Program-made: the position numbers and the translations under genes | Origin: Corella eumyota | Taxonomy: Eukaryota > Chordata > Ascidiacea > Phlebobranchia > Corellidae | Length of the DNA stretch: 64,000 nt | Assembly (NCBI GenBank): GCA_963082875.1 | Contig: OY720098.1 | Location: forward strand, 17,236,001 to 17,300,000 | Reading direction: 5' to 3' | Part shown: in pieces, positions 1-10,225 of the stretch | Layout of the letters: each line of letters begins with the position of its first letter | Position numbering within the stretch: the stretch's first letter is position 1 | The notes under the pieces: generated by a model | Database searches by the model: none | What the model saw: the letters and a program-made list of their open reading frames with translations, nothing else | What the model was told of the DNA's origin: nothing

Positions 1-3000
1 AGGGGTAAGGTGGGGGGTAACGAAGCAAGACTGGTGGAGTCACTTTGAATGTTGGTGTCACTTGATGAATTTTGTTCATACTGGGGCTGGGGTATTGCGG
101 GGGTATTAGGGATAAAAGGCTACATTAAGAATAACATAATAAATTTGTTATTAATCTTGGTAAATAAAACTTGTTTGAAATTAAATTTTAAAAAATTAAA
201 TGGGCTTTAACAAAAATTAACATCTTTAAACATTTTGTTGCATATCCCAATAAAAATAGTTTTTAAGAAAGTGTGTAACTTATCTTGTTGTATAAATATA
301 ATAAATTTTAATGACAAATTAAATTTTGAAAACATTTCTACCTTGTTTGTTTGCTTCGTTAACTCCTCCATTCTCTGCTGAGCTTCCGCATGTTGGAGTT
401 TAAGGTGACGAAGATGACTCTCGACCGATGCTATTGTGTGAGCCGCTTCATTAGATGCCCCATCCAGTAACCCACTCGAAATGGGGTGAACAGAGTGGGT
501 AAGGGGGTAATTCTGAGGTAGGGTTATGGTTGGGTAATTAGGTATGGGGTTCATGGGATAACTTTGAAGTAAGTTTGTGGGTGGGTAAGTTGAACTGGTG
601 CTTGGTTGGGGAAATAAGGTCCCAGGGGGGTTTAGGGGGTAATTTTGAAGTGGGGTAACATCTTGTTGTGGGGGAAGTTGAACATTCTAAAATATTATAA
701 ATATTTTTTACATCCACAATTATTGAATTATTCAAAAAAAAAAAAAAAAAAACGTAAATGTAAATTGCACACTTACAGTTTGTACGTTAGTCTGACTATT
801 TTTTGTCTTCAATGCAGTCAACAATTTAAGCATATCTCCTTTTAATGCCATTTCTTCTGCTTCCTTATCATTCTGCTTAATTTCCAATAATAATAAAGGA
901 ATTAATATTAAGTTGTATTTAAATCTATATAAATAAATTGTTGGTGGATAAATTACCTGAACAACATCAACTATTTCAACCTCATCTTTAATGGTACTTG
1001 TTGAAATATCAAGATTTGCATCATCTTAAAACACAAACCAAAGTTATTATTTTACGAAAAAAATTGGATAAATTTAAAAACAACTAAAAATTTATAACTT
1101 TTTTTATAAAGCAGTAGATAAATTTATTTATTTCAATATAATATTGCAGTAACAAAAAGTATTGTAGGGCCAACAGAATCTGGTACGCCTATATATAAAA
1201 TAAGGTGCTATAATCATTGTAACCACCACTTAATCAGCAGCTTAATTATCAGGCAATTATAATCTGTGATATCCCAAACTGCAACAGGCAACTTCAGACT
1301 AGGTCGGGGTAACTGATGTTATGTTAAGGTTGTGAAGTCGATCTTTTTACATCGATGATAAATAACTTTAAAAAAATAGGTTCTGGTTAAGGTAAAACAT
1401 AGTAGGCCACCCTTTTAATGATTGGAATAACTTAAAATATAACCAGAGTTTGCACTGAATTTTCTATAACTAACCAGTATTTGTGTTTTTTGATTGGTTA
1501 CTGACAGTTTGTGACAATATTTCAATTTGTTCTTTAAGTTGTTTATTTTCTTCTTTTAAAGTCATTTCACTTTCTTCGTTTTCCTTTTTCAACTTCTCCA
1601 TCATTTCAACTACCTCCACACGATTTTGTGACATCTACAAAAGTTTAATAATAATTTATTTAAAAAAATGTGTTTTGGGATTTAGTAACTAATTGCTTAC
1701 AACTTTCTACCAGTTTTTTAAAATGCAGAAACAGTAAATAACAATAGTTGCTATGACATTTTCTTTGAACTACTGAAAAAAATTTGTAATTACAATTTTT
1801 TTCGTATATATCTTTATCCTCGATATGGGAAAGTCGAATGCGCGACTTAAACATAGAGTAACATCAGTTATTTCAATCCAGTCTCGAGTTGCCTGTGGCA
1901 GTTTGGGATATTATAGAGACTATAATTGCCTGATAATTATGTTGCTGATTAAGTGCTGGCTCAGCAGGGGTTTGTACCGTTTTATAGCGCCTTACTTAAG
2001 GGTGCTACAGCATAAGATCAGTTTGGATTGAACTCACAACCTCATGTGTGGTGTAGCAAGTGTTCTTACCACTACACCACGCTGCCTGTCTTTTGCTTTT
2101 TTAAATTTGGCCTCATTTTTTTTAAAAATTTTGCCTCAATTGCTTTTTAAAATTTACATCATTTTGTGTTTTTTCAACTTCTTGGGTTAGAGCCTTGGTA
2201 AAAGCTTCATGATTTTCAAGTTTTTCTGTCACAAGTTTTAACGAGTCTTCTAAAGCTTGTTGTCTAATTTCACCCTTAAATAAATTTTACAATAAAAATT
2301 TTAGAGTATAAAAAATAAAGTTTTGAATTTATTTAAAAAAAAACGGAAAAATGGTAGTCGTTCTTACATCGTTAACATAAGTGGTTAATCTGGTTACTGC
2401 ATCAATCAGTGTGGCAGTAAAACCAGCCAAACCACCCCCAAAAGATGGCTGCTCTGGTTGTCTTCCGGTCCTCGCTTCAAACTCAGCAATATTTCTACCA
2501 ACTACTCCCAATGCATCTGTAATTAAAATATCTTAAGTTAATATTTAATTTAGGGTGGTAGAATGGAACATTTTTCATTGGTTTCACTAAAAGAGAGGTT
2601 AGTAGTTTGATTCCCGCTGCTTTTAAAATATAGCCATAGTAAATTTATTAACTTTAAGTAATGTGCTAATGTTTTTAACTGCTGCCGAGCCAATAGGTAG
2701 GTTGTTGATTAGGTAATATAGTTGATAATACTAAAACTAGCAAAGACAACTCAAGACTAGGTCAGGGTAACAAATGTAACTTTATGTTAGAGCTGTTAAG
2801 TCAGCCTTCCCACATCCTAAGGATAAACAAATTTAAGAATAATCAAAACGCCTTTTAGGCCTGTAGTTTGATAGTGGTTTTATTACCAAGAATTTAATTT
2901 TTTTAATTTTTTTTTAAACCAAACTTGCCTTGTAAATTGTCATATGATAAGTTAGTTGAGGTATTAGACTTATTAGTTTGTTTTAATGGAATAATAGGAG

Positions 3001-6000
3001 GTGCTACTGATGAGTTTAATTTCTTGTCCAACTTCACAGCATCTTTGGTGATACTACTTATCATCGTGTCAATTTTCCTACAAAATTAAGTAGAATAGTT
3101 AAAAGATATTTAAATTATTTTTAATTTAAACAAAAAAATGCCGTAAAAAAGCAATACTAATGTAAAAAATTGCAATAAAATTGAAAGCAAATAAAATTAA
3201 AGTAATTATTAATGCATCTTATAAATAATAAAAAACTAAGGTTAATAAATTTAAAAACATTTCTTACCTTTTGTGCTGATTTGCAATGTTATTAACAACG
3301 ATATTAGTGGTATCTTGTAGTGTTGTATCATTAGGTTTAATTGACGATATTCTTGAAAGTGTTCTTTTTACTTCTTCGGTGCAGTTTAGAGCAGCATTTT
3401 GTTTGAGTTGTGGTCGTATATTCTCTTTAGGGGTTTTAAGAAGTTCCTCTAAAATTTAGGAAGTAATTTTTTTAATCATGATATAAAAAGGTCGACTTCA
3501 CGACCTAAACATAGAATAACATCAGCTACCCCGTAACTCAGTCTCGAGTTGCTTTTGACAGTTTGGGATATCATAGATTTAATTTCCCAATAATCAATCT
3601 GCTGATTAAGCGTTGGCTTATTCATTACATTTATAGTGCCTTACTTGGAAGTTACACCTTAGGAAGAGTGGGGATCAAACCCAAGACCTCATGTAGTGAA
3701 GCCAAGTGTTCTGACCACTAGACCATGCTGTCGGTGATCTGTAAAGCTTAGTAGACCATATGTCAATTTAAAGGCCATTATAATAAATAAAAACACAGTT
3801 TATTGTGTGCTGGCATATTCTAGTTATAATATTTATATACAAAAAATTATATAAGGAAAGAAATATAATATTTCTATTTTTTACCATCTGGTATTTTTCT
3901 TTTATTGTTCATGCTGTCCTTTAATAAACTTAAAAATCGATCACAATCCACCCTGGATTCAAATTGGACGTCGTCTTCGTATTCACTTTCATCTGAAGAT
4001 TCCTAAGCCAAAAAATTAAAAAAAATGTTTGTATAAGAAAATAGAATTAAAAACAACTCATTGAGTTAAATGAATAGTTTGCGACAGTTTTATTTAAGTT
4101 TACTTTAATAATTTATTCAATAAGAGAAATGCAGATCAATTCTAATTAAATATTCTATGACATCATTGTTTTTACAATGACTAACAGTCTACTAATTTTG
4201 CATTAGCTAGCAACCAAACCACTACTTTCATGATGTAGCACTCTAATGCAAGGCACTACATGCAGGATAAACTTCATCTGAGCCATAACTCAAAAACAGA
4301 TTAATTATTGGGCACTTAAAATAAATAATATCCCAAACTGCCAAAGTCAACTTAAGATTGGGTCAGAGTAACAAATGTTACCATATATCTAGGCTACGAA
4401 GTCAACCATTTTACAACAATAATAAATAAATACCTGATGATTAAGTGCCTGTTGGTCCATCACAGAGTCAGAAAGAGCATCAAGTTTGGAAGGTTGTTCG
4501 GCAATTGTTGGAATAACAGGAGGTTGGCCATTACTTCGACCTGGTGCTAACGTTATGTTGGGGTTAGCTAAAAAAGTAAATAAATTAAATTAATTTTGTT
4601 TTGCAGTAGTGTAACACTACCTTACAAATCTGAATAAAAAATTAAATTAAATATAATGTTAATTTTTTTGGTTATTTCAAATTTTAGCAAAAATATAAGC
4701 ATTTGTATTTTTTTAAATTTTGATTAAGTTATTTAGACGGATTTACCTGATCTTCTAGTTGCTGAGTCTTGGAAAATATCTTTTACTCGAGACATTGTTC
4801 GATCTGTCTTTCTTAAAACTTCATTGAAATCGTTGTGATCATACAATACCTAAAAGTAAATTAAGATAAAAGTAAGCCTTAACTTACAAATTATTCGTTG
4901 TATAAAAATTATATAAACTGGTAGCATGGTGTAGTGGTCAGCACACTGCGCTTTACTACATGAGGTCCTGGGTTCCATCCCCATTGCTCTCATGCTGAAG
5001 TGCCCTTGAATAAAGTGCTATAAACGGTATGAACTCCTGCTGTGCTAATACTTAATCAGGGCTTAATTATTTAGGAATTCTGATCTTTAATATTTCAAAC
5101 TGCAAAAGGCAACTCAAGACTGGGTCGGGTAACTGATGTTATTTTTTGTTTAGGTCTTGAAGTCGACTTTCCACATAAATAAATGTATAACAAATAAGCT
5201 TAAACAATGTAAATATAACCCAAATAAAATCAAACTGAAATCAAATTATGAAGGGTTTAACAAAATATTCAATAAGGTTATGGATTAGGCCTTAGTTTTA
5301 AATAAAAAATAAACCATAATATTGTTTTAAAACCCTACTTCTCTAAGAACAGCAAGTTTCTTCATTTCCAGTTCAACCTGACCAGGACTTAAAACAAGGT
5401 CAACAGGTAACCCTTTCTTCCGTGCTACCATCTCTCTTTTTGCAGCATCAGCATTTTTTGATTTTCTTCGCAATTGTTTTTGAAGCTACATATTTAAAAA
5501 ATATCTTTTAACTGAATAACTATTTGTTAAAGTGGTTATTGTAATTTTTTTTTGTGTATACTTATATCTTTATCCTCAATGTGGGAAGGTTAAATGCGCG
5601 ACCTAAACATAGAGTAACATCAGTTACCTTGACCCAATCTCGAGTTGCCTGTGGCAGTTTGGGATATTATAAATTATAATTGCCCAATTATTAAGCTGCT
5701 GATTAAGTGCTGGCTCAGCAGGAGTTAATAATGTTTATAGCGCCTTACTCAACAGCGCTACAGCATGAGAGCAGTGGGGATTACACCCACGACCTAATGG
5801 TAGTGTAGCAAGTGTTCTGACCACTATGCCAAGCTGCCGGTAAAACTCAGATAGTTAAACTAATTTTAGTATGTGTTCAATTTCCATTTGGTATTTCCAT
5901 ATTTAATCCATTGTCAGTCACAATAAATTATACAAAATGTAGTCAACACAATATTCGTTCTCATAATTTGAATAGCCTACTTACCACTTCTTCAGGTGAG

Positions 6001-6240
6001 GCTGCATGGACAGTTAGATCATGCACAGTGCTCTAAAACAAATAAAATTTCAATTTATATTTCGTATTATCATTACCAATCTGCCAATCTGATCTTTTCT
6101 TAATCACAAAAGACCAACAAACTTTTTTACCAAATGAATTAAACAAAAACACCTACATCCCAATCTGGATGTTGTAAATTCTTCTTTTTCTTTCTTTGTT
6201 TTAATAAATGTTTTCTTTGTACAGCTCCACGGTAAAACAT
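1..6240 (-). CDS. SPICE1: SPICE1/CCDC52-like spindle and centriole-associated protein (3' end outside window)
   Basis: Family members act at centrioles and spindle microtubules in centriole duplication. Fifteen exons join in frame for 673 codons: 6157-6240, 5985-6032, 5339-5485, 4747-4849, 4434-4567, 3885-4002, 3268-3448, 2929-3077, 2368-2516, 2158-2274, 1475-1634, 957-1023, 777-875, 342-686, 1-119. The N-terminus has the family's WDSTVHDLTVH block and a basic helix (LQKQLRRKSKN). An RKTDRTMSRVKDIF segment and a PNITLAPG box follow, as recalled from human SPICE1. Exon 9 carries the conserved TGRQPEQPSFGGGLAGFT region. Exons 10-11 are coiled coil, and exons 14-15 are Pro/Asn/Tyr-rich. The ATG at 6240 opens the first conserved block; a splice acceptor lies 32 bases upstream. 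Exon 8 appears to use a GC donor (2928-2927). Introns hold seven SINE copies. Human SPICE1 is about 855 residues, so roughly a fifth is missing off the left edge. Confidence 0.9.
1165..1372 (+). mobile_element. tRNA-headed SINE, head-truncated copy
   Basis: Body and tail of the window's common SINE (ACTTAATCAGCAGC...CCCAAACTGC...GGTCGGGGTAACTGATGTTA) in SPICE1 intron 11. The tRNA-like head is lost or unrecognisable. Confidence 0.75.
1806..2090 (-). mobile_element. tRNA-headed SINE, near full length
   Basis: Complete minus-strand copy in SPICE1 intron 10. Read on its own strand, it runs from a tRNA-like head (GGCAGCGTGGTGTAGTGGTA, box A) through box B and a body of about 200 bases to a tail ending in GATAAAGATATATA. 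Members are about 280 bases. Ciona is known to carry small tRNA-derived SINEs; assignment to a named family was not tested. Confidence 0.9.
2550..2832 (+). mobile_element. tRNA-headed SINE, strongly diverged copy
   Basis: Old plus-strand copy between SPICE1 exons 8 and 9. The head is degraded (GGGTGGTAGAATGG), but the GACTAGGTCAGGGTAAC body and the CCCACAT...GGATAAA tail are recognisable. Confidence 0.65.
3483..3736 (-). mobile_element. tRNA-headed SINE
   Basis: Minus-strand copy in SPICE1 intron 6. The head (TGGTCTAGTGGTCAGAACACTTGG) and body are intact; the tail is slightly short. Confidence 0.88.
4210..4432 (+). mobile_element. tRNA-headed SINE, diverged head-truncated copy
   Basis: Plus-strand remnant abutting the donor side of SPICE1 exon 5. 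Recognised by CCCAAACTGCCAAAGTCAACT and the following GGGTCAGAGTAAC body. Confidence 0.7.
4919..5180 (+). mobile_element. tRNA-headed SINE
   Basis: Plus-strand copy in SPICE1 intron 3. Box A region (TGGTGTAGTGGTCAGC) and box B region (GGGTTCCATCCCC) are clear. Confidence 0.9.
5555..5842 (-). mobile_element. tRNA-headed SINE, near full length
   Basis: Minus-strand copy in SPICE1 intron 2 with complete tail, body and head. Confidence 0.9.
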
Positions 6241-6949
6241 TGTGTATAAATGAATCTGCTTTAAACAAAAATCTGAAAATAAATATTTTTTAAATTAAAT
6301 TTTATCGGCAGATTATAAAGTTATAAAATTAAAACCAGTAAATAATAGGAAAGTTATTGACTAATTTCACTTTATTTTAACTTTTACATCGCCTGAGGTT
6401 TACCTCCAACTTGTTAAACTACACACCTAGCTTGTTAGCAAACTGTTTGTTTTACTTTAAGAATTTTAAAATAACCGCCGCAGTAGAGAAAACGCACTTT
6501 AACACCACTTTAGTTTAAGAAAAACGTCACACAAGAGAAAAAAACACTGGGGCTGACTTTTTTACGCTTCAGAACCCCTCGCGTGATTTGCAAAAATGTG
6601 TTTAAAACAGAAAAAATGTACCCATTAGCGAAGATTTCAATACTTTCTTATTTTAAAATTTAACGTTGGTATAAATAGTTAAAAGAATGGTACAATTAAT
6701 TAAGAAAGGAAAAGCAAAGCAACAGTATTCTTATACAGCCCTTTTTATAGCCTACAGCGTATTGAAAAATATTACTTAGGCCCGGCGTCGTTATTTTAAA
6801 AAAAAATTAATTTAATATATAACGCGTAGAAGAAAAAATTTCAGTTTTTATTTAAACGTTGAGTTTCAAAAACATACTTAACGTGATTATATTTTTTCAG
6901 TTACTAAGCCCGAGGTAGGCAAAGTTAATTATTTATCAAAAACGCAGAC
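6241..6949. promoter_or_regulatory. Divergent intergenic region between SPICE1 and the arylsulfatase
   Basis: This 709-base gap separates two start codons facing away from each other, so both promoters must lie here or further upstream. No convincing TATA box was seen. Each gene has a pyrimidine-rich AG acceptor before its ATG: exon start 6272 on the minus strand and 6901 on the plus strand. The transcripts therefore either contain a 5' UTR intron or receive a trans-spliced leader. Confidence 0.5.
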
Positions 6950-9900
6950 ATGTTACGTTTTGGAACATACATAGTTGTCATGGTATTATGCGTTTTGTCA
7001 AATTTGCAGATTGTAAGTGCAAACAACGAACCGGTATACACAGAGGTAATAAACAAACCGGTTTAGTTTTTTTTTTGTGAAATTGTTAAGTTTGTCGTTA
7101 TTTATTAACATCCTCAAGTTAACCATAAAGCTTTAGACAAATATTGATCATCAGAAAACAAACTTTGACTATGAACGACACATTTATTTTTTTAGTCGCA
7201 GTCAGAATTTAAACCGCCCAACATTATCCTTTTTCTGGCCGATGACGTAGGGTTCGGAGATTTCCAATCTTATGGTCACCCAACACAGGAATACGGAGAG
7301 GTAGATAGAATGGCAAAGGAGGGATTACGTTTTACTCAATGGAACGCTCCGGCATCTATGTGCAGTCCTAGTCGGTTAGCAATGTTAACTGGTAAGCGCT
7401 GGTTACTTGTAGTTTTTTTACCTGAAGTTAAGTTGCCATTGTCTAAACTTTTTAACCACAAAAGTTATGACTGCAGTCATGACATGTCTACTGCAGTGAA
7501 ACACTTGCTACACTACATAAGGTCGTGGGTTAGACCCCCACTGCTTTCATGCTTAGCGCCCTTGAGTAAGGCGCTTTAAGTATAAACTCCTGCTAAAACA
7601 ACACTTAATTAGCAGCGTAGTTATCGGGCAATTATATTCTATAATATTCCAAACTGCAAAATTTACTTAATGTAAATAAATATTTCAAGTTATAGGCCGG
7701 TGTTGAGTAAATTTTGTTGGTTATTTATTAAAGGTCGATACGCTGTACGAAGTGGCATGTTTGGCGACTGGCCTGTGTTTATATCCTGGAATCCCAACGG
7801 ATTACCAAGAGAAGAAGTGACGATTCCTGAGATGTTAAAATCTTATGGATACAGAACTGGAATGGTTGGCAAGTGGCATTTAGGTAATAACAAAAACGAA
7901 ATTAAGTTATAGAAAAACTAAGATTTCTGTGGTACAAAATCAAGTGGGTAAAAAATAAGAACTTTGTTAGCGTTGTCTGCCCGGTTTATAAATGCGAAAA
8001 AAAGCGGATTTTCGAATTTCGCCCCTTTTTCCCCGTTTAAACCGGCGGGCGACGCTAATAGAGCTCCAAAACAGGTATTCAAGTGAGATTCTTACTGTTT
8101 AATATTAAAAAGAAATGTGCCAAAAGCTGTCTAATGCAACTCTTTATGTTAGGAATTAATAAAGAAAACAGCACAGACGGATACCATCTTCCACATCATC
8201 ATGGATTTGATTTCGTTGGAACAAATCTTCCGTTAAGCAACAATCCATTTTGTAATCCTAAAATAGTAAATGAATCAATCTTTGTTACTTTCAACGTTTT
8301 GAACCTATGGAACTATACAATTTAAAATTTTAATTGTGCTTTTAACAATGTAGTCCTATAGCCAAACATTTTAAATTTATGAATATTCACTTTTTCTTAA
8401 ACAGTTTATTTTTTTATAGTATAACATTCAAGAAATGGGAAGATGGTGTTTTGTTTATAATGGATCCAAAATTGTACAGCAGCCAGCAGATTTTACGACG
8501 TTAACTGATCGGATGCTCTCTGATGCAAAGCATTTTATAAGATCAGCACAAAACGACAACTTTTTTTTCTATTTCTCATTTTCACAAACACATTCGCCAT
8601 TGTATAACCATCCTCGATTTACAGGATCATCAAAAAGAGGTTGACCATTTTTATTTTCTAAAATATTAAATTCAAATTAAGCAAAAAACCTATTATCGTG
8701 ACACAATATTCAGGTTACTACAGCAAATTTTATTTTTCTGGGGCTTTAGGTTCCCAGTTCAATTCCCACTGGCGCCATTTTGGAGTGCAAAATAGCGCGT
8801 CAAATGACGTTCTTATCATAAAAACTAGAGCCGTAAAGATATAGGTTAGGTTTCATCTGTAAAGTTGCCTTTGGAAAATATTTCTATTACAGGAGAATAC
8901 GGTGATAATATAAACGAAATGGCTGCAAGTGTTACAGAAATATTAGATCTTCTGAAAGAATTGAAAATACATGAAAACACACTTGCTTTATTTTTGTCTG
9001 ACCACGGACCAGAAAGATCGGGTTGTCCGAACGGTGGCGATAGTGGGCCGTTTAAAGGTGTTTTATAGTAAAAGGCTACAGTGTACTTTTTTCTATTTAC
9101 TTATCTTCGATGTAAAAAATCTAAACATTAGAGTCCCATAAGTTACCTTGACCAAGTATCAAGTTGCCTTTGGCAGTTTGGGATTTAATATATTTAAATT
9201 GTCTGATAGTTAAACCCCTGATTAATTTGTTGGCTTAGCAGGAGTTTATACCGCTTAAGCGATTTACTCAAGGGCGCTACAGCATAAAGAATCGAACCCA
9301 TAACCTTTAAATGTTACATTTAATTACTAGCATGTATAAAACCATAGCAAATTCATTTTAAATTTAACAACAAAAGCAGTGTAAGACAACTTAAAACTTG
9401 CTTTGACTGTGTTATACTTTTAGGTGGAAAGGGGTATTCCTGGGAAGGTGGGTTCAGAGTTCCTGCCATAGCATGGTGGCCTTCCAGAATTCCAGCAGGA
9501 ACTATTTCTACAACCCCGATCAACACATTGGATTTGTTTCCTACACTCAAAGAATTGGTCAAAAATAAATATGTTGAAGGTAGAGATGGGTTTTGTTAGT
9601 TACATACATATAAAAAGCTTCTACTAACTTAAGTGACATAACTATAAAAAGCTTTTACTAACTTAAAACTAACTTAACTTTTTAAATAAAACTTAGAGCC
9701 TTAAATAATTTTAATCCTTATATCTTATTAGGTGATATTACACCGCAAGAGCCACTGTCTTTGGATGGAGTAAAAATTAACAGCATTCTACGTCATGCTT
9801 TTAAACAAGGTTGTAAGGAAGAAAAAACAGAACCAAGAGTTATGTTTTACTACTGTCATAAACTGATCACAGCAGTACGCTATGGAAAATATAAACTGCA

Positions 9901-10225
9901 CTATATGGTGAAACCTTTTTTGGTGGACGACAAGGCAAAAGATTGCAATAACTTTACAATCGAAGATTTAAATATCATTTGTAGTTGTAAACCTTATAAA
10001 AAATGTGATCCTTTAGTTTTGTTTGATATAGAATCAGACATAGGAGAAGAATTTCCGTTAGATGTCAGCAAGTATCAAGACTTAATCAACACCATAAATG
10101 AGATTACTGAAAAACATCGAAGCACAATAGTAGATGTGAAACCTTTGTTAACAGTAGGACCCCCTAAAATTATTCCATGTTGCAACCCACCAAAGTGCAT
10201 TTGCAATTATAACATTAATCCTTGA
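6950..10225 (+). CDS. Arylsulfatase A-like lysosomal sulfatase
   Basis: Hydrolyses sulfate esters, probably in the lysosome; the ARSA subgroup acts on sulfated glycolipids, but the substrate here is unknown. Eight exons: 6950-7045, 7196-7391, 7734-7883, 8153-8265, 8420-8639, 8893-9057, 9424-9579, 9732-10225, giving 529 residues. Residues 1-25 form a signal peptide. Metal-binding Asp48-Asp49 follow the [10 protein letters not shown] strand. The formylglycine signature is CSPSR with catalytic Cys88. GKWHLG lies at about 143-148, SDHGPE at about 294-299 and [17 protein letters not shown] just after. The Cys-rich tail (CCNPPKCIC) resembles the end of ARSA. The STS-type membrane hairpin is absent, arguing for a soluble enzyme. 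All recognised catalytic residues are present. GALNS or ARSG type is the alternative. Introns 2 and 6 contain SINEs. Confidence 0.9.
7475..7680 (+). mobile_element. tRNA-headed SINE, tail-truncated
   Basis: Plus-strand copy in sulfatase intron 2. Head from ACACTTGCTACACTACATAAGG onward; the body stops after CCAAACTGC. Confidence 0.8.
7967..8058. mobile_element. Short palindromic MITE-like element in sulfatase intron 3
   Basis: An imperfect terminal inverted repeat of about 24 bases (7967-7990 against 8035-8058) begins TTAGCGT and contains GCC..GGTTTA in both arms. The arms enclose about 44 bases, and the whole 92-base unit is more GC-rich than the intron around it. This fits a tiny non-autonomous DNA transposon or a stable hairpin. 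No target-site duplication is clear. Confidence 0.45.
9098..9312 (-). mobile_element. tRNA-headed SINE, head-truncated
   Basis: Minus-strand copy in sulfatase intron 6. Tail and body are present and it ends within the box B region. Confidence 0.8.
9598..9680. repeat. Two-copy tandem repeat in sulfatase intron 7
   Basis: A unit containing TATAAAAAGCTTYTACTAACTT (Y marks the variable base) is repeated twice about 40 bases apart, with a partial third ACTAACTT. Confidence 0.75.

Noticed and set aside
4919-4990. tRNA gene suggested by box A/box B-like sequence
   Set aside because: The same sequence recurs in many copies joined to a constant non-tRNA body and tail, so it is a SINE head.
8720-8850. 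Second SINE type with a box B-like GTTCAATTCCC
   Set aside because: Only one copy seen, no box A and no shared body, so it cannot be supported as a repeat family.
6950-10225. Steroid sulfatase (STS/ARSD-type) identity
   Set aside because: The membrane hairpin of that group is missing, and the [11 protein letters not shown] segment and Cys-rich tail match ARSA better.
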